64,000 bases of DNA from Pyropia yezoensis (lineage: Eukaryota; Rhodophyta; Bangiophyceae; Bangiales; Bangiaceae): the NCBI GenBank assembly GCA_009829735.1, contig CM020619.1:13383777-13447776 (forward strand). Reading direction: 5' to 3'. This document shows, piece after piece, positions 50,326 to 61,297 of this stretch (position 1 is its first letter; the number at the start of each line of letters is the position of its first letter). The position numbers and the translations under genes were made by a program. Under the pieces are notes generated by a model, which saw nothing but the letters and a program-made list of their open reading frames with translations, ran no database searches and was not told the DNA's origin.

Positions 50326-50950
50326 AAGTGGTGGGCCCTCCGCGGCTCCCACAATTGGGAGAGGCCGTCGGCCACGGCTCACACGGGGTGAATGCGCACT
50401 GGAAAGATGCTTGTTGTATATAGAGACTTTCAGCGGGTATGTATTATGTGTAGGATATTTAGCTCGGTTTTGGTCGTGATTCCCTCGGTATGAGGCAATA
50501 GGGAGCGATGCGGCGCAGGTGGGCACGACCCGACCCTGCGCGGACTCATTTCGGAAATCGAGCAGGCGGTGTGGTTCCCTCCGGCACGGGAAGGGGCACC
50601 GCCGGTGGGACTCGGCTGTCTTGTGAAGCACACTGGTGAAGACGGACGGGGCCACCGGTGACCATCGTTCACCATGTGACGGCGCCCGTTGCGCTTCCCG
50701 GCAAGGGACAACTGGCGGGGGGGGTGCTGGACGTGGTAGCCCCCAAGACTGAATGTTAGGTGCCCCAACGGACCCGCTGTTGGGCCGTGCGCCTGGTTGA
50801 ATGAATGAAATAATGTCAATTTCCACGCCTAGCTCTTGCCGACTTCGGCGCTCCCCTTTGACTTCGTCCCCACGCCCTTCCGTCGCGCTCGCCGGCGTCG
50901 GCAGTCGGCCGGACAGCGCCCACGTCTATCCCCCCACACCCGCCATCATA
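50326..50950. other. No gene seen
   Basis: Sequence outside the right end of the Harbinger element. No convincing ORF. Confidence 0.45.
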
Positions 50951-50999
50951 TGATGATCATGGCGGCAGGCGACACGTACTCCTGCAGGCCACGCCACCG

Positions 51000-52737
51000 C
51001 GCAACCCCCCCGCCCCCCCCCGACGCGCCCCTCTCCGCACCAGATGGGGTGGGGAGGGCGCTCGGTGGGGGGGGGGGGGGCTCACCAGCTGGTCGTGGGC
51101 GACACTACCAGCCGTCGCGGACCCCCCCCCCCTGCCCCCGCCCCCCTTCCCGCCGTCAATGTCCCTGTGTGCCGCCGAGCCACCAGCGGCGCGAGGCCTG
51201 CATGCTCCACACTCGGAGGGGAGGAAGTTGGGGGGGGACAAGTGGTGGTTCTGTCGGCAGCTGTGTTGGCGGCGGCGGGCGGCGGGCACCGGGCGGCGGA
51301 CGGCTGGCGGCAGGCGGCGGGCGGCAGGCGGCGGGCGGCAATGAGGCGGGGGCATGGCGGGTGACGTCCCGTGTTGGGGCGGCACAGGGATGCCTCGGGT
51401 GGGAGGCGGCTCGCTTTTGGGGCGGGGAGCAGGGGGGTAGGGGGAGCCGGGGGTTTAGGGGGAGCCGCGGGGGGGTGGGGGGATGGAGGAATGAGGGATG
51501 CGCACCGGTGGTGGGGGGAGGGGGAGCGGTGGGGGGAGGGAGGGGTGGTGGCCACCACGTCACCGTGACGAGAGAAACGCGCTGCGCGCTGAAGGTGGGG
51601 TGGGGGGGGGGGGGGCAGAGAAACACGCTGCGCAGATGCGCACTGACCATGACCATGCAGTGGGGGGCGGAGATTGGCGAGGCGAACGAGGAGGTGGTGG
51701 TGGGGGGGAGGTTGGAGGAGGGGGGGGGGGGGGGGGTGCGCGCCATGGCCACGCGCGAAAGAAGCAGGGGCGGGAGGAGACAGACGGTGCCCAGCGGGTG
51801 GAGGGGAAGCGGAGCGCTGGGGGGGGGGGGGGGACACGACAAGAGTGGGCCTTGGTGAAGGGGGGGGGGGGAGCGTCAGAAGGAGGGCGCACCACACGGC
51901 AGGGGGGGACACGGTGGGGGGGGGGGCCCACCCGCAGCGGCCACCCGCCCGTCCGACACCCCGGTACGGCCACGGCTGCCGAGGTGCGTTTCGAGGGGGG
52001 CGCGACGATGCCGCGGGGGGGGGGGGGATGTGGCTCCACTGTTGTGCATGGGCACTGTGGGGGGCGGGGGCGGGGGGAGGACGCCTCCCCCCCCCCGGTC
52101 CCGTGCGCCCCCGCCGCCGCGTGTCGTGTGCCGGCGGCACCTCCGCCAGTAGTGGGGGTGATGGCCGTGCCAGCGACGGCGGCGGTGGCGGCGGCGGCGG
52201 CGGCGGCGGTGGTGGTGGTGGTGGGGGTGGTGGGGGAGGGGGTGGCGGGGGGGTGGTGGCGGCGGCGGTTGGGCAGGGGGGGGGTGGGGTGGGGGCGGGG
52301 GTGCTGGGGGGGTGGGGGGGAGGGAGCGGTGCGTCGTGTCGTCCATGCGCCATGCGCACCGACGGCAGGCGAGGGGCGGGGGTGGGGGGGGGGGGGGGGG
52401 GGGCGTTGGGAGGAATGGGTTGAAAGCCAGGGGGGGGGTGGGGTGGGATGGGGGCGGCAGGTGGGGGGGGCAGGCACACCACGCGCTTGCACCGCCCCCA
52501 CCCGCCAGATTCCCGCGACGGCTCGGACGCTCCCCCGACGCACCCTGCACGTCCCCCCCGTACGCGTGGGCGGTGGCCCCACCGCGGGTCTGCCCCGCCC
52601 GTCGGCAGCGCGGGCGCGGCGGCAGCGGCGCCCGAGGGGTGGGCACCGTCAAGGACAAAGGGCACTGGCCGCGGCCACGGCCGGCGGGCGGCGGCCACCG
52701 ACAGCCCCTCTCGGCGTGGCACTGCTCTCCCTTTCCT

Positions 52738-52772
<35 letters not shown>

Positions 52773-52830
52773 ACTCGTGCCGACACACCCCACCTGCGCC
52801 CCCCCCGGCTGGTGGGGTCCCCTCTTTTTG
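51000..52830. repeat. G/C homopolymer-rich low-complexity block
   Basis: Dozens of G runs of 7-17 and C runs, many GGGGTGGGG-type strings. Open frames on both strands are Gly/Arg- or Pro-rich by composition. Plausible G-quadruplex-forming sequence on the plus strand. No gene is called from it. Confidence 0.8.
52739..52772. repeat. Poly-C run, 34 bases
   Basis: An uninterrupted run of C; its exact length is unlikely to be reliable. Confidence 0.9.
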
Positions 52831-53114
52831 TCCCCATCATCCCCCGCCTGCTTCCCGGCCGGCGGCAAGGCGCCCCCCGTAGCGCGGCGGGTGGCGCGCG
52901 TCTCGCCGGCTTGCACCGCCCCACTTGCCAAGCCGTCAAGTCGGGTGGTGGCGCCCGCCAAAGCCGCCGACACCCCCCTTTTTATTACTTTTGGCGGAAA
53001 CCCGCCGCGGGTGTTGTGCCGCGGGCTCCCCTTGACGGGCGTGTCGCCGCCAGGGTGGCCGGCGCGACGCCCCTCCCCTTCCCCCCCCTTGTGGCTAGGG
53101 GGGCGGGCGCCACC

Positions 53115-53507
53115 ATGGTCTGCCGCCGGCCGTCTGCCGCCGCGGCGGTGGTGACGACGCTCGCCGCCGCCACCGCTGCCGCCACGCTGGCCGCGCTGCT
53201 GGCCGGCACGCCAGCCTCCGCCGCCGCCGCCTCCACCCCCACCACCCCCACCCCCACCACCACCACCACCACCACCCCGCTCCTGCCGCCGCCCACCGCC
53301 CGGCTCACGGCGTATGGGCAGGGCATCCGCTTTGTGGGCGTCGGTGCCGCGTGTGATGACGCGGCGCCGCGGGCGGCCGGCGGCCGCCGCGGCACCCGCA
53401 CGTGCACACCCCCCGCGGCGTGCACGGCGGGGCGCTGCGCGCTGCGGTCAGGCGCCAAGTTTGTGCCCCCGGGGGGGCACTGCGGGGGGGGGAGGGTGGC
53501 GGCGGCG

Positions 53508-53558
<51 letters not shown>

Positions 53559-53616
53559 CCCACGCGGCCGACCGTGTGCAAGCCGCCGGGGGTGTGTGAG
53601 GGGGGGGTGTGTGAGG
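53115..53616 (+). CDS. Probable secreted Cys-rich Ala/Gly-rich protein (first exon)
   Basis: ATG at 53115 lies in an excellent Kozak context (GCCACCATGGTC). The first ~38 residues are a signal peptide: basic start MVCRRPS, long Ala/Leu/Val core, cut near TPASA. A Thr/Pro-rich stretch follows (TTPTPTTTTTTTP), then a part with regularly spaced Cys (ACDDAAP, RTCTPPAACTAGRC, GGHCGGG), a poly-Gly run and VCKPPGVCEGGVCE. At 53616 GAG|GTGAGG looks like a splice donor; beyond it the frame stays open to 53921 but is G-run noise. It could be a wall or extracellular-matrix protein. Family not recognised. Confidence 0.55.
53501..53554. repeat. GGC trinucleotide repeat
   Basis: Near-pure GGC repeat encoding poly-Gly in the secreted-protein frame; length probably variable. 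Confidence 0.9.
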
Positions 53617-54624
53617 TGAGGGGGGGGGGGGGCGCGGCAGGGGGGCCGCCAAGCCGACCGCCGTGGCCAGGGGGGGGGGGAAGACGGGACGGGGGGCAAG
53701 ACGCGCAGGCCGGGCGGGCGGCAGGCCGCACGCAAGGCAGGGGGGACGGGCGTGGGCAAGGCGTGAGGGCGGCGCGCGATGCCAGTCGGCCCGCGGCCGG
53801 GGGGGGGGGGGGGGGCGGAGGTGGGGGTGCTTGGTGCAGCTTGGGCGGTAGAGCATGCGAATCCATTGGATGGGTCTGGGCAGGTGGATGCCCTGGGGAT
53901 TGGAGCACAATACATACCTAAACTTTAGTGTCTATCGTCACAAGTTCCAACAAAGGCTACGCACCCCTACGCACCCCCGGTTTGCGATAAATTCGGGGGT
54001 CCCGAAATCGGTCCGCGAAGGGTCGTTTTGGGGGGGATGCGCTGGACGTGCGTATGTGTGTAGCCTGCGTAGCGCGCGTATACCTCTGCGATATCCCAGG
54101 ATCGTCGTGCCAGGGCAAGGCACGCCACAGAGCGTGTCGGCTCGACACCCAACCAGAACGTCGGGATCGACGAAGCATCGACCAACCACAGTGTGTGCTG
54201 AAGGCTGACAGAGCCTCTCGACGGCTCCGCAGCGGGGCGTTCTGGGGGCCCTGCGGCCGCCACGTGGACGGCGACCTCGCAACGTGTCCACCCGGACGCG
54301 GAGGATGGTTTTTTTTTGTTTTTTCTGCCGCGCGCGTATTGCCTGTTCCGCGATACGGGTTCGGGTGTCCGTCCGCGCCGCTCGCACTGCGCCGCACATG
54401 CGAGCGTGCGCAATGCACGAATCTATGGCGGTACAGGCGGGGGGCAACGGCAGAACGCTGTCGTCCCCCCGCGGTCACGCCCCGGCGTCGGCGACACACT
54501 ACCGTGGCCGTCCGACAAGAAAAGAAACACACCCTCCGAGCGGGAGCAGCACCACAGCGTGCGGCTCCGCCCCACTCCCCGCGCTCGCCATCACACTTCA
54601 GCGGCGGCCACGGTGCCGTACGCG
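53617..54624. other. No gene seen
   Basis: G-run rich to ~53850, then mixed sequence. ACACCCNNCGAGCGGGAGCAGCAC-like segments recur near 54530 and 54650, suggesting a small local duplication. Confidence 0.4.
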
Positions 54625-56160
54625 CTATCGTGGCCACCCAACAAGAAACACACCCACCCAGCGGGAGCAGCACGACAACGTGCCGCTGCCCCTCAGTTCC
54701 CTCCCCACCGTCAGCGCTCGACGCTGGGCGTGTCCCTGTCCCCACCCAAGCACAAGGTCAGTCGACCAACGCAGGGGATGTGCAACGCAACGGAAGACAG
54801 ACCGCATACAGTCACGACAAGCACCAGGAAGGTTAGACCAGAAAGAAACACAAAACAGATCATACACACAGGAAGTACCAGAGCGCATGAACGCTCCACA
54901 CTCGTGCACGAACACCAAAGTCAAAACGTACACCAATCCTTTAGCCGTGCGATCCTGCGTATCCCCTTCGGGGGGCCCCACCGCAGCGCGGTACGCGTCC
55001 ACGCCGTCGACGAGCGCAACACCGTAAATAGGCTCGGAGCTACGCGGCAAGCACCGGTCCAATCGGACTAGTTCCTCTTGCCAGCGCGTGTTGTACAACA
55101 TGCGCCTGTTGTCCTTAGAGTACGAGATACCACCGCCGTCTTCTCCACGGTCGCTGGCCGCTTCGTCTTTTCCGGCGTCTCCATCGTCACTTTCCCCGCT
55201 GTCAACGTCGTCGCCGCTCTCGTCGTCCTTCTTATTCTTCGTATCCGCGGCAATGACGTCATCCAAGAAGCTGCGCACCAGTATGGACACGATGGTGTAC
55301 ATGCCCATACTCGCGAGAGTGTGGGACACCTGCCCCAAACCAGGCGGCGTCACGAAGCGGTTGAGGATCTCCTCCTTCCAGTAAGTCGCGTTGATGGCGG
55401 CGCCGATCGCGGCCCGACCGCGAGGAGACTTGGCGTAGGTGCAGTTCTGCTTCCAAAGCTCACTCAAGTCGCTCGTAACGGCTTTCTTTGTCAACTTGAT
55501 CTGCTTCAGGTAGATGGGCATCACCATGCGCTTCATGCTTTGGAAGATGTGAGGTAGCGAAAGGACCAGCTTGGATGCCACGCGGCGTTTGACCGGCTTG
55601 CTGACCTTCTTCAGCGCCAAGTAGTACTGAAAGCTGTCCAGGTACGCCTCCGCCTTCTCACTCTGCAGCTTCATGACAATGCCGACGGCATCAATACAAA
55701 ACTTGCGTGTGAGTGCGGTGGTGGGGAAACACTTGGCGGTCACATCCACGGTGAACATGTGCTTCTTCAGAATTGACTGGTACTCCTTGCGAATGCACTT
55801 GAGGCTAGCCTCGTTCATGACCGCAACTTGGCGCTTGGCACCGTCGTCGCCGTCCTCAGCGGCAGCCATGAAATCGACAATTGTCGGCGCCGGCATCACA
55901 CGCTTGCCCTTGCGCTTGACCTCCCCGGCACCAGGCTCGACCTTGTCCATGACTGACGACAATCCCCCTCGCACCGCTCCGCTCAGCTGCTGCAGGGCAA
56001 CGGCAGTGCGCTCTTTGCCAACTTCCTGCGTGTTGAGCGAGGTCGAAAGTGCACTCAAAATCGTTGAAATGACGCTGCATGTTTGACGCAGGGCAGTGAC
56101 CTTGACAGCCACACGGCGCAAGCCGTCCTTCAGCCCCTTGGCGACGGCTTCGCTCACCAT
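54625..56160 (-). CDS. Unrecognised helical protein
   Basis: 511 codons from ATG 56160. The first ~330 residues look like a real, mostly alpha-helical protein: LRQTCSVISTILSALSTSLN, ECFPTT-like CFPTTALTRKFCIDAVGIVM, KAEAYLDSFQYYLALKKVSK and VLSLPHIFQSMKRMVMPIYL. An acidic Asp/Ser-rich segment (~330-385) and SYSKDNRRMLYNTRWQEELV follow. After ~430 the sequence becomes Cys/Trp-rich and is probably intronic or untranslated. No domain was recognised. It follows the ORF at 56173-56889 by 12 nt and may be a later exon of the same gene. Its setting among transposons makes an accessory transposon protein possible. Confidence 0.55.
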   Translation of the reverse strand: MVSEAVAKGLKDGLRRVAVKVTALRQTCSVISTILSALSTSLNTQEVGKERTAVALQQLSGAVRGGLSSVMDKVEPGAGEVKRKGKRVMPAPTIVDFMAAAEDGDDGAKRQVAVMNEASLKCIRKEYQSILKKHMFTVDVTAKCFPTTALTRKFCIDAVGIVMKLQSEKAEAYLDSFQYYLALKKVSKPVKRRVASKLVLSLPHIFQSMKRMVMPIYLKQIKLTKKAVTSDLSELWKQNCTYAKSPRGRAAIGAAINATYWKEEILNRFVTPPGLGQVSHTLASMGMYTIVSILVRSFLDDVIAADTKNKKDDESGDDVDSGESDDGDAGKDEAASDRGEDGGGISYSKDNRRMLYNTRWQEELVRLDRCLPRSSEPIYGVALVDGVDAYRAAVGPPEGDTQDRTAKGLVYVLTLVFVHECGAFMRSGTSCVYDLFCVSFWSNLPGACRDCMRSVFRCVAHPLRWSTDLVLGWGQGHAQRRALTVGRELRGSGTLSCCSRWVGVFLVGWPR

Positions 56161-56172
56161 CTGCGCGAGTGC

Positions 56173-56889
56173 TTATTGCAGACCCGGCGGGGAGGTTGCG
56201 AGTTCCGTCGCCAACAGCGTTGGCGACGAGGGCACCACCGCCGTCGCCGACCGTCCACTTGGACGTGCAGGCGGGGATGAAGCAGCACGCTTCCGCGAAC
56301 GCGGCAGCTGGGCAGGCAGAGGATTCGGCATCAGGCTGTTTGACGAGGGAGATGCGCGTTGCAATTCAGCTGCGGACGGGCGAGGAGCAGTTGCCCGTCG
56401 TGGCGTAATCGCCGCAGCTTGTCCAGTTCCCCAGGCTGCCGGAGGCGCTCCACCCCGAGTAGAAGTACCCGTCGGTGCAGCTGCGCCGGGTGTTGCCACT
56501 CCCCCACCGGGCGGCTGCGCAACGGACGACGGCACCTGCGTGCCCAGTTGAAGCCGCGGAAGTCCGTCACCAGGAGCAGACGCAGGGGTGGCAGGAAGCT
56601 GCGTGGATGGCACGCCCCCAAGGCCAGTAGCCACTGGTAGCCTGTTTCCACCTGCGGGCACGCCAGACGGCACACCTCTGGCGATAGCCAGTGCTTGCTC
56701 AGGGGTCTGCCGCGGGGGGACGCCGAAGGCAGGGCCGGGACCAAACGGCTGCATGTGGACCGGATGGGGGAGAGCACTGACCGTCGTACCCAAAAACGTC
56801 GTCCGCACGGAGCCCATGCGCATGACGTCAACAGCAGGCGTTACGCCAGCGACTGCTGCCGCCGTAGCACTGCCGGCAGCGCCAGCCAC
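56173..56889 (-). CDS. Unrecognised Pro/Ala/Gly-rich protein
   Basis: 238 codons from ATG 56889. Low-complexity with GVPPRQTPEQALAIARGVPS and a basic motif SRKRAASSPPARPSGRSATA near the C-terminus that could be a nuclear localisation signal. It stops at 56173, just before the ATG of the helical ORF on the same strand. Two exons of one gene, or two cistrons of an element, are both possible. No family recognised. Confidence 0.4.
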   Translation of the reverse strand: MAGAAGSATAAAVAGVTPAVDVMRMGSVRTTFLGTTVSALPHPVHMQPFGPGPAFGVPPRQTPEQALAIARGVPSGVPAGGNRLPVATGLGGVPSTQLPATPASAPGDGLPRLQLGTQVPSSVAQPPGGGVATPGAAAPTGTSTRGGAPPAAWGTGQAAAITPRRATAPRPSAAELQRASPSSNSLMPNPLPAQLPRSRKRAASSPPARPSGRSATAVVPSSPTLLATELATSPPGLQ

Positions 56890-58939
56890 CCCGCGGTTGT
56901 CATGAGCGTTGATGTCAAGTGCACGAGGTGAACCACCGATGGCTCTTGCAGCTGTAAACCCCCCGCCGTCTGGGTGTTAAGATGTAGGCATGACAGGAAA
57001 AAGATGGGCTGGTGCGTCGCCAGGCATCCCCGAAGAGCCTGCTACAGAGAATGCGGGGATACCCCCGGGAGCAAGAAGAACAGGCCGGGTCGCGCGCGCC
57101 GCTCCAAACGTGTTGAGCCGTGGAAGGCTATTGCCGCCAGCTCGACCGTTCGGCAACGGCGGAAAACCCCCAGCCGTGCCGCGTGCAGGACGGGCTTGAC
57201 GCTGACGGTCCACTTCAAGCTGTGAGAGCAGCGGTCAAACAGCGAAGAAGAAAAGAAGAGAAGAGACTGTCGGCACATGTCAGCATCGTTTCTAAAGAAC
57301 AGATCTCCAGAAGCAACTCGCAGGAGCGCTCGTCGTCACCAGGGCTCGTCGCCCACCTCACCAAAAGCGCGTGAACTGACGCGACGCTGCACGTAAGACC
57401 CAAGCATGCCCAACACTTACCAGCAACACGGCGCCGCCGGCGGAAGAGACGTCCGCACAGAAGCGCCGCACATGCAGAGACTCCCAAGCAAGAGTCACGC
57501 GCGCGCGGTCGTCGCCCGTGCGCTGCAAGATCGCGGTGGCGTGCGTGGTCAAGCCGCGGTGTGGAAGAGCACGCGCGCGAAGTGAGGCGAGTGAGCGGAC
57601 GGCGGCGAGCGATCTTCCCCCCCGCTCCCTTTGTGCCAAGTACTCACACATGATAACCGGTTCTTCATACCTCGTCCGCCTGGTGGTAAAAGTCCCCACT
57701 TCCCCCAGGCGAGCAAATCAAAGTCTCTTCCACACGGCCACATGTCGAAAAAAAACAAGTCGACGTGCCCAGAACCATCCATCAAAGAACCTCGTGTGTG
57801 CAGTGCTTGGCTTCCCCTGGCAGTAAGCGCCCTGGCCGCCGCTGGCAAGCACAGTGGACGCGAGAAGGAAAACGGCCGGAAACCGCCTCGACTTGTTCTT
57901 GAGCACGGCCGCTGCCGCCGGACGTGCGGATCGGAGAGAACACGGCACCTATCCGCAACCAGTCGATCGAAGGGACGGCGCAAAGACCGCACGGCGCTTG
58001 ACGGCGTTCGGCGCAGCGCACAGCAAGGCGGACGCCGACCGATTTGTCACTGACGTCGCCATTTTCCATGCGCGGTCCGCAGCCGGAAGTCGGTCATTGC
58101 ACGTCGAACTGTGGAATGAGAGCCGCTGTGTAACTGAAGCACCTCAAATGAGATTGAATACGACGTTCGCATTGGCTGTCGTCATGCTTGACATAGGTTT
58201 CAATGCGTTACTGATTCCAATTTGCTATCATCCGGCACCACGTATTGTGAACTGAACTTGGACAAGACAGCACTACACCTCATTCGCACCAGTGCACTTC
58301 GGGGCCGAGGCTCACGCGACGAGATTTTCCAGTGTTGGCGTGGGCGCGCGTACGCACCAAGCTGGCGCCACGGGGCCAGCGCAGCCGCCGGCTGTCTCCA
58401 GCGGAACCCGTGCCAGGTTGCAGCTGCGGCTGTCACCGGCAGGCACGCGCTGTGCGCTCGGCCTGCAGCGGTTGCCGCCAGCCGCGGCCGCCGCTCAACC
58501 TCCCCGCGACCCCATTGGCGGTCGGCCCGGTGCACCACCGTCGCACGCCGCTCTCTGTCGCCGGCAGAGCCTGTTGCGGCCCCCTGCATCCCGCCGTCCC
58601 TGGCAGCAACGGCTGCCGGCGGCCGCGGTTGCCGCCGCACCACTTCTCCGCGGGAGGGCCTACGACGTCCACCGGCGTCACGGCCCCCCTACTTTCCTGT
58701 GCATCCGGCGCCTGTCCGTGCCCGTCGCCCCGGCTGCTGCGCGTCTATACAAGAGGTGCGTTTGGACCATCGTGAACTCTTTTGGTTGGCCTCTCGAGTG
58801 TGTTATTTGTGTTGCAGTGAGGAGGTCTCCACCGGGGCGTATCCGATGCTGACGCACCCGGACCTGCCGATGTCCTCTGCTTTCACTTCTTTGGTCGCCG
58901 GCTTTGCATTTGGTATCTCGAGCTTGCTCTCGCGCACAG
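56890..58939. other. No gene seen
   Basis: Open frames on both strands overlap and lack recognisable domains. Upstream of the Plavaka-type gene B, GTCTATACAAGAGG at ~58743 is a weak TATA-like string. Confidence 0.4.
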
Positions 58940-59257
58940 ATGTCAAGTTCCAATTCTGCGCATTTGCGCATGCTGGAGTGCCGAGCGTGCGGCTTTGTTA
59001 CTACGCGCCTGGCGGGGCTACAAGCACATCAGTACGCCATACATGGACGAGATGGTGGTACGAGTGTGAGACGACAGAGCAAGGGATCCAGGGCCCAAGA
59101 CTGGCCCGGCATGGACGAGACCACTTCATCCGATGCGGATGATGAGGGAGACGGCTCAGACACCCCAATCCAGCATCTTCGCAGGCGTGCGCCGCCGACG
59201 CCGGATAGCGGACGGGACGACGGACTACCCGCCCAAGGCGCCTCTGGTAAGGGGTAG
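58940..59257 (+). CDS. Transposase region B, C2H2 zinc-finger N-terminus
   Basis: ATG at 58940 opens MSSSNSAHLRMLE, then CRACGFVTTRLAGLQAHQ and YAIH: a canonical C-X2-C-X12-H-X4-H zinc finger at residues ~14-35. An acidic linker (DADDEGDGSDTP) follows. Plavaka-type transposases typically start with such a finger and an acidic stretch. The frame stops at 59257, while coding continues from ~59160 in another frame, so one indel is implied. Confidence 0.7.
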   Translation: MSSSNSAHLRMLECRACGFVTTRLAGLQAHQYAIHGRDGGTSVRRQSKGSRAQDWPGMDETTSSDADDEGDGSDTPIQHLRRRAPPTPDSGRDDGLPAQGASGKG

Positions 59258-59972
59258 CAGGGGGGGTGAAGAGCCATCGGACAGTGCTGACACTCACCCC
59301 GACGATGTGGCAGACCCCGACGACGCGGGAGGCATTGGGGTTCCTTCATTAGACGTCGAAGACTATGGCTCGTCTGAGAAGGCAGTGAACGACGCTATTC
59401 GAGCTCTGCTGGAGCTCACACGCACGACCAACGTCGCGGAGCGGCCCGATGGCCAGCCCTTACCTCCATGCAAGTATGACTATGCCTCCCTAGCGACCAA
59501 GGTGCGTGCTGTGTTCGAGTCGCTGAATGACGCCGTTCGCTCGGAAGTGCTGGTCAACAAGCGACGCGGGGCAACGTTGGGGCGATTCGACACTCCTCGG
59601 CTGAGGGCATTGCTGAGGTTTGTGTTGCAGATCGGCGGGGCGGGCCTCACCCAAGCAGAGCTGCGCCACTTTTACGACTTCCTCGGTGTGTGGTGCGGAA
59701 CGAAGCCCGGCAAGCTCATGGATGAAGACGATTCGCAATCTCTGCGAGACATCTTCCCGTCTGCGACCTCGTCTGTTCGTGGGGTCAACGACGAGCTCGA
59801 TAGTGCTGTCATTAGTGCGGGGTGGCGGACGGTCGTCCTGACCGAGGGGGGCGTCTCATACGAGGTGTGCTTCAGGCCCATTCTTTATCTGGTCATGGAG
59901 CTGGCTCGGAGGCCAGGAGTGCGGTTTAGGAGCGAGGGGAACGGACCTGCACCACCGACGGACAGGCGCTAG
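59258..59972 (+). CDS. Transposase region B, N-terminal conserved blocks
   Basis: Part of an open frame starting at 59133. It contains VPSLDVEDYGSSEKAVNDAI, LGRFDTPRLRALLRFVLQIG, GGAGLT, KLMDEDDSQSLRDIFPSATS and AGWRTVVLTEGGVSYEVCFR. The same order occurs in region A (TPGLRKMRRMALGL, GGSGLT, LGWRITAMVIGG). It ends at TGA-free TAG 59970-59972; the next conserved block is in another frame. Confidence 0.65.
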
Positions 59973-59978
59973 TCACCC

Positions 59979-60096
59979 ATGGACGGCGACGCGTTCCGAG
60001 AATGTGAGAAGGAGGTCATCCGCAACAACGGTCCCTCGTCGTGTGTGTAGGGACTGTACGCGTACAGTGACAGCAGCAGAATATCCTGGTCGGGAG
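59979..60096 (+). pseudogene. Transposase region B, exon with first catalytic Asp candidate
   Basis: The frame reads MDGDAFRECEKEVIRNNG, then an in-frame TAG at 60048-60050, then GLYAYSDSSRISWSG. LYAYSDSSRISWSG corresponds to VAVQMFSDAALLSWSK in region A. A GTAAGT donor at 60097-60102 splits the codon in phase 1, exactly as in A. Confidence 0.6.
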
Positions 60097-60280
60097 GTAA
60101 GTTCAAGTGAGTGCCTGAGCGGTCTCAACTTGGTGCCATGCTGTATCTTGAGTACCCTGCTTGATTTGCGTCATTCCGCGTCCTCGACTTGACCCGAGGT
60201 GTGTTGCTGTGCAAGCGACGTGGCCGTGCTCTGCTCGTTTGTGCCCCGGCCGCGCAGCGCACAAGTGATATCCAGTTCGG

Positions 60281-60838
60281 GTGAGTCCGGTCAACGACGT
60301 CACTGGAGAGACCACGTGGCATACGATTGCGAACATCCCAGTCGTACGCACAGAGAAGGAGAGTGCGGCAGCGGAGCGCGCGCGCTTGCGTCGATGCGGC
60401 ATGCTGCAGCGTGTGTTGTACGTGGCCTTTCGTTCTGCAATTGTCGCCAGCCACGTCGGTGTCAGGTTGAGACTTGGAGACCGTACAGTGCGGTGCTTCT
60501 TGCGCCTGCTGATGTATATCTGCGATCAGCCGGAAGAGCGCGCGGTTCTGGGTTTCAAGGCTGGCCGCTGCTCGTTCCCATGCTTTTCCTGCATGTCGAC
60601 AGTTTCCGGCCTGGTGCACGAGGGCGTACTGAGCTCAATGGAACGCGACGTGATTTCCACTCTTGAACGATAGCACCAGGGGTTTCGCCTGCGGCGGGAC
60701 CGGCGCCAACGCTCCGTCCGTTTGGCCTTGGAGGCTGTCGGCAGTACCAACAGCGTGATGCCGGCGTTGGCATCCATGGCAGGATTGTCAACCCCTCCGT
60801 ATTTGCTGTTCGAGATGGTCGGCTTCGACATTTTGCAT
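60281..60838 (+). pseudogene. Transposase region B, middle exon
   Basis: Open from VSPVNDVTGETTWHTIANIP through QRVLYVAFRSAIVASHVGVR, CFLRLLMYICDQPEERAVLG and RCSFPCFSCM: the 'YPEQ ... g.CPxC' block of Plavaka-type transposases. A TAG at 60671-60673 interrupts it, and the same frame then continues with LALEAVGSTNSVMPALASMA and LLFEMVGFDILHV, matching the 'fD.LHv' motif that follows in these enzymes. A GT at ~60839 may be the next donor. Confidence 0.6.
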
Positions 60839-61297
60839 GTGCGTTTACTCGAGGGTCCAGTGTGGACGTGGTCTCGCATTGTCATGCGCGCTGCTCTGTA
60901 TCGAAATGGCCTGTGTCTAACTGTCCGTTCACTGCAATCGCGCTGCCATTCTTCGCCCCACCCTCTCGATGCCCGTTGGAACTTACGCAGATCCTGGACG
61001 TCAGCGTCACCGGCCTTCTCGTACAGCGTCTTGTTCGCGTGTTTTCGCACCTTTGCGACAACGGCGTTGCTGCCGCGGGGTCTGCTCGGGCAGCGTTTAT
61101 GGCGAGCCATGCACGCCTAACCATTCTGCACCGTCGCAGTCGTGCATGTCGCGCACCGCCAGGGTATGTCTTTTTCGTAGTCTGGCGTGCATATCTGGCG
61201 TACGTGTCGTTCACTCGTGGTCATGACTGTTCCCTCGGTCTTATGTCCTAACTCTTCCTTCTTTCTTGTTCTGACGACGCTTTGCTTCTGACTGCAG

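Noticed and set aside
51082-52788. 568-codon Pro-rich minus-strand ORF, with 807- and 340-codon plus-strand ORFs over the same DNA
   Set aside because: They arise from long G/C runs, which lack stop codons in every frame. No domains; lengths depend on homopolymer counts.
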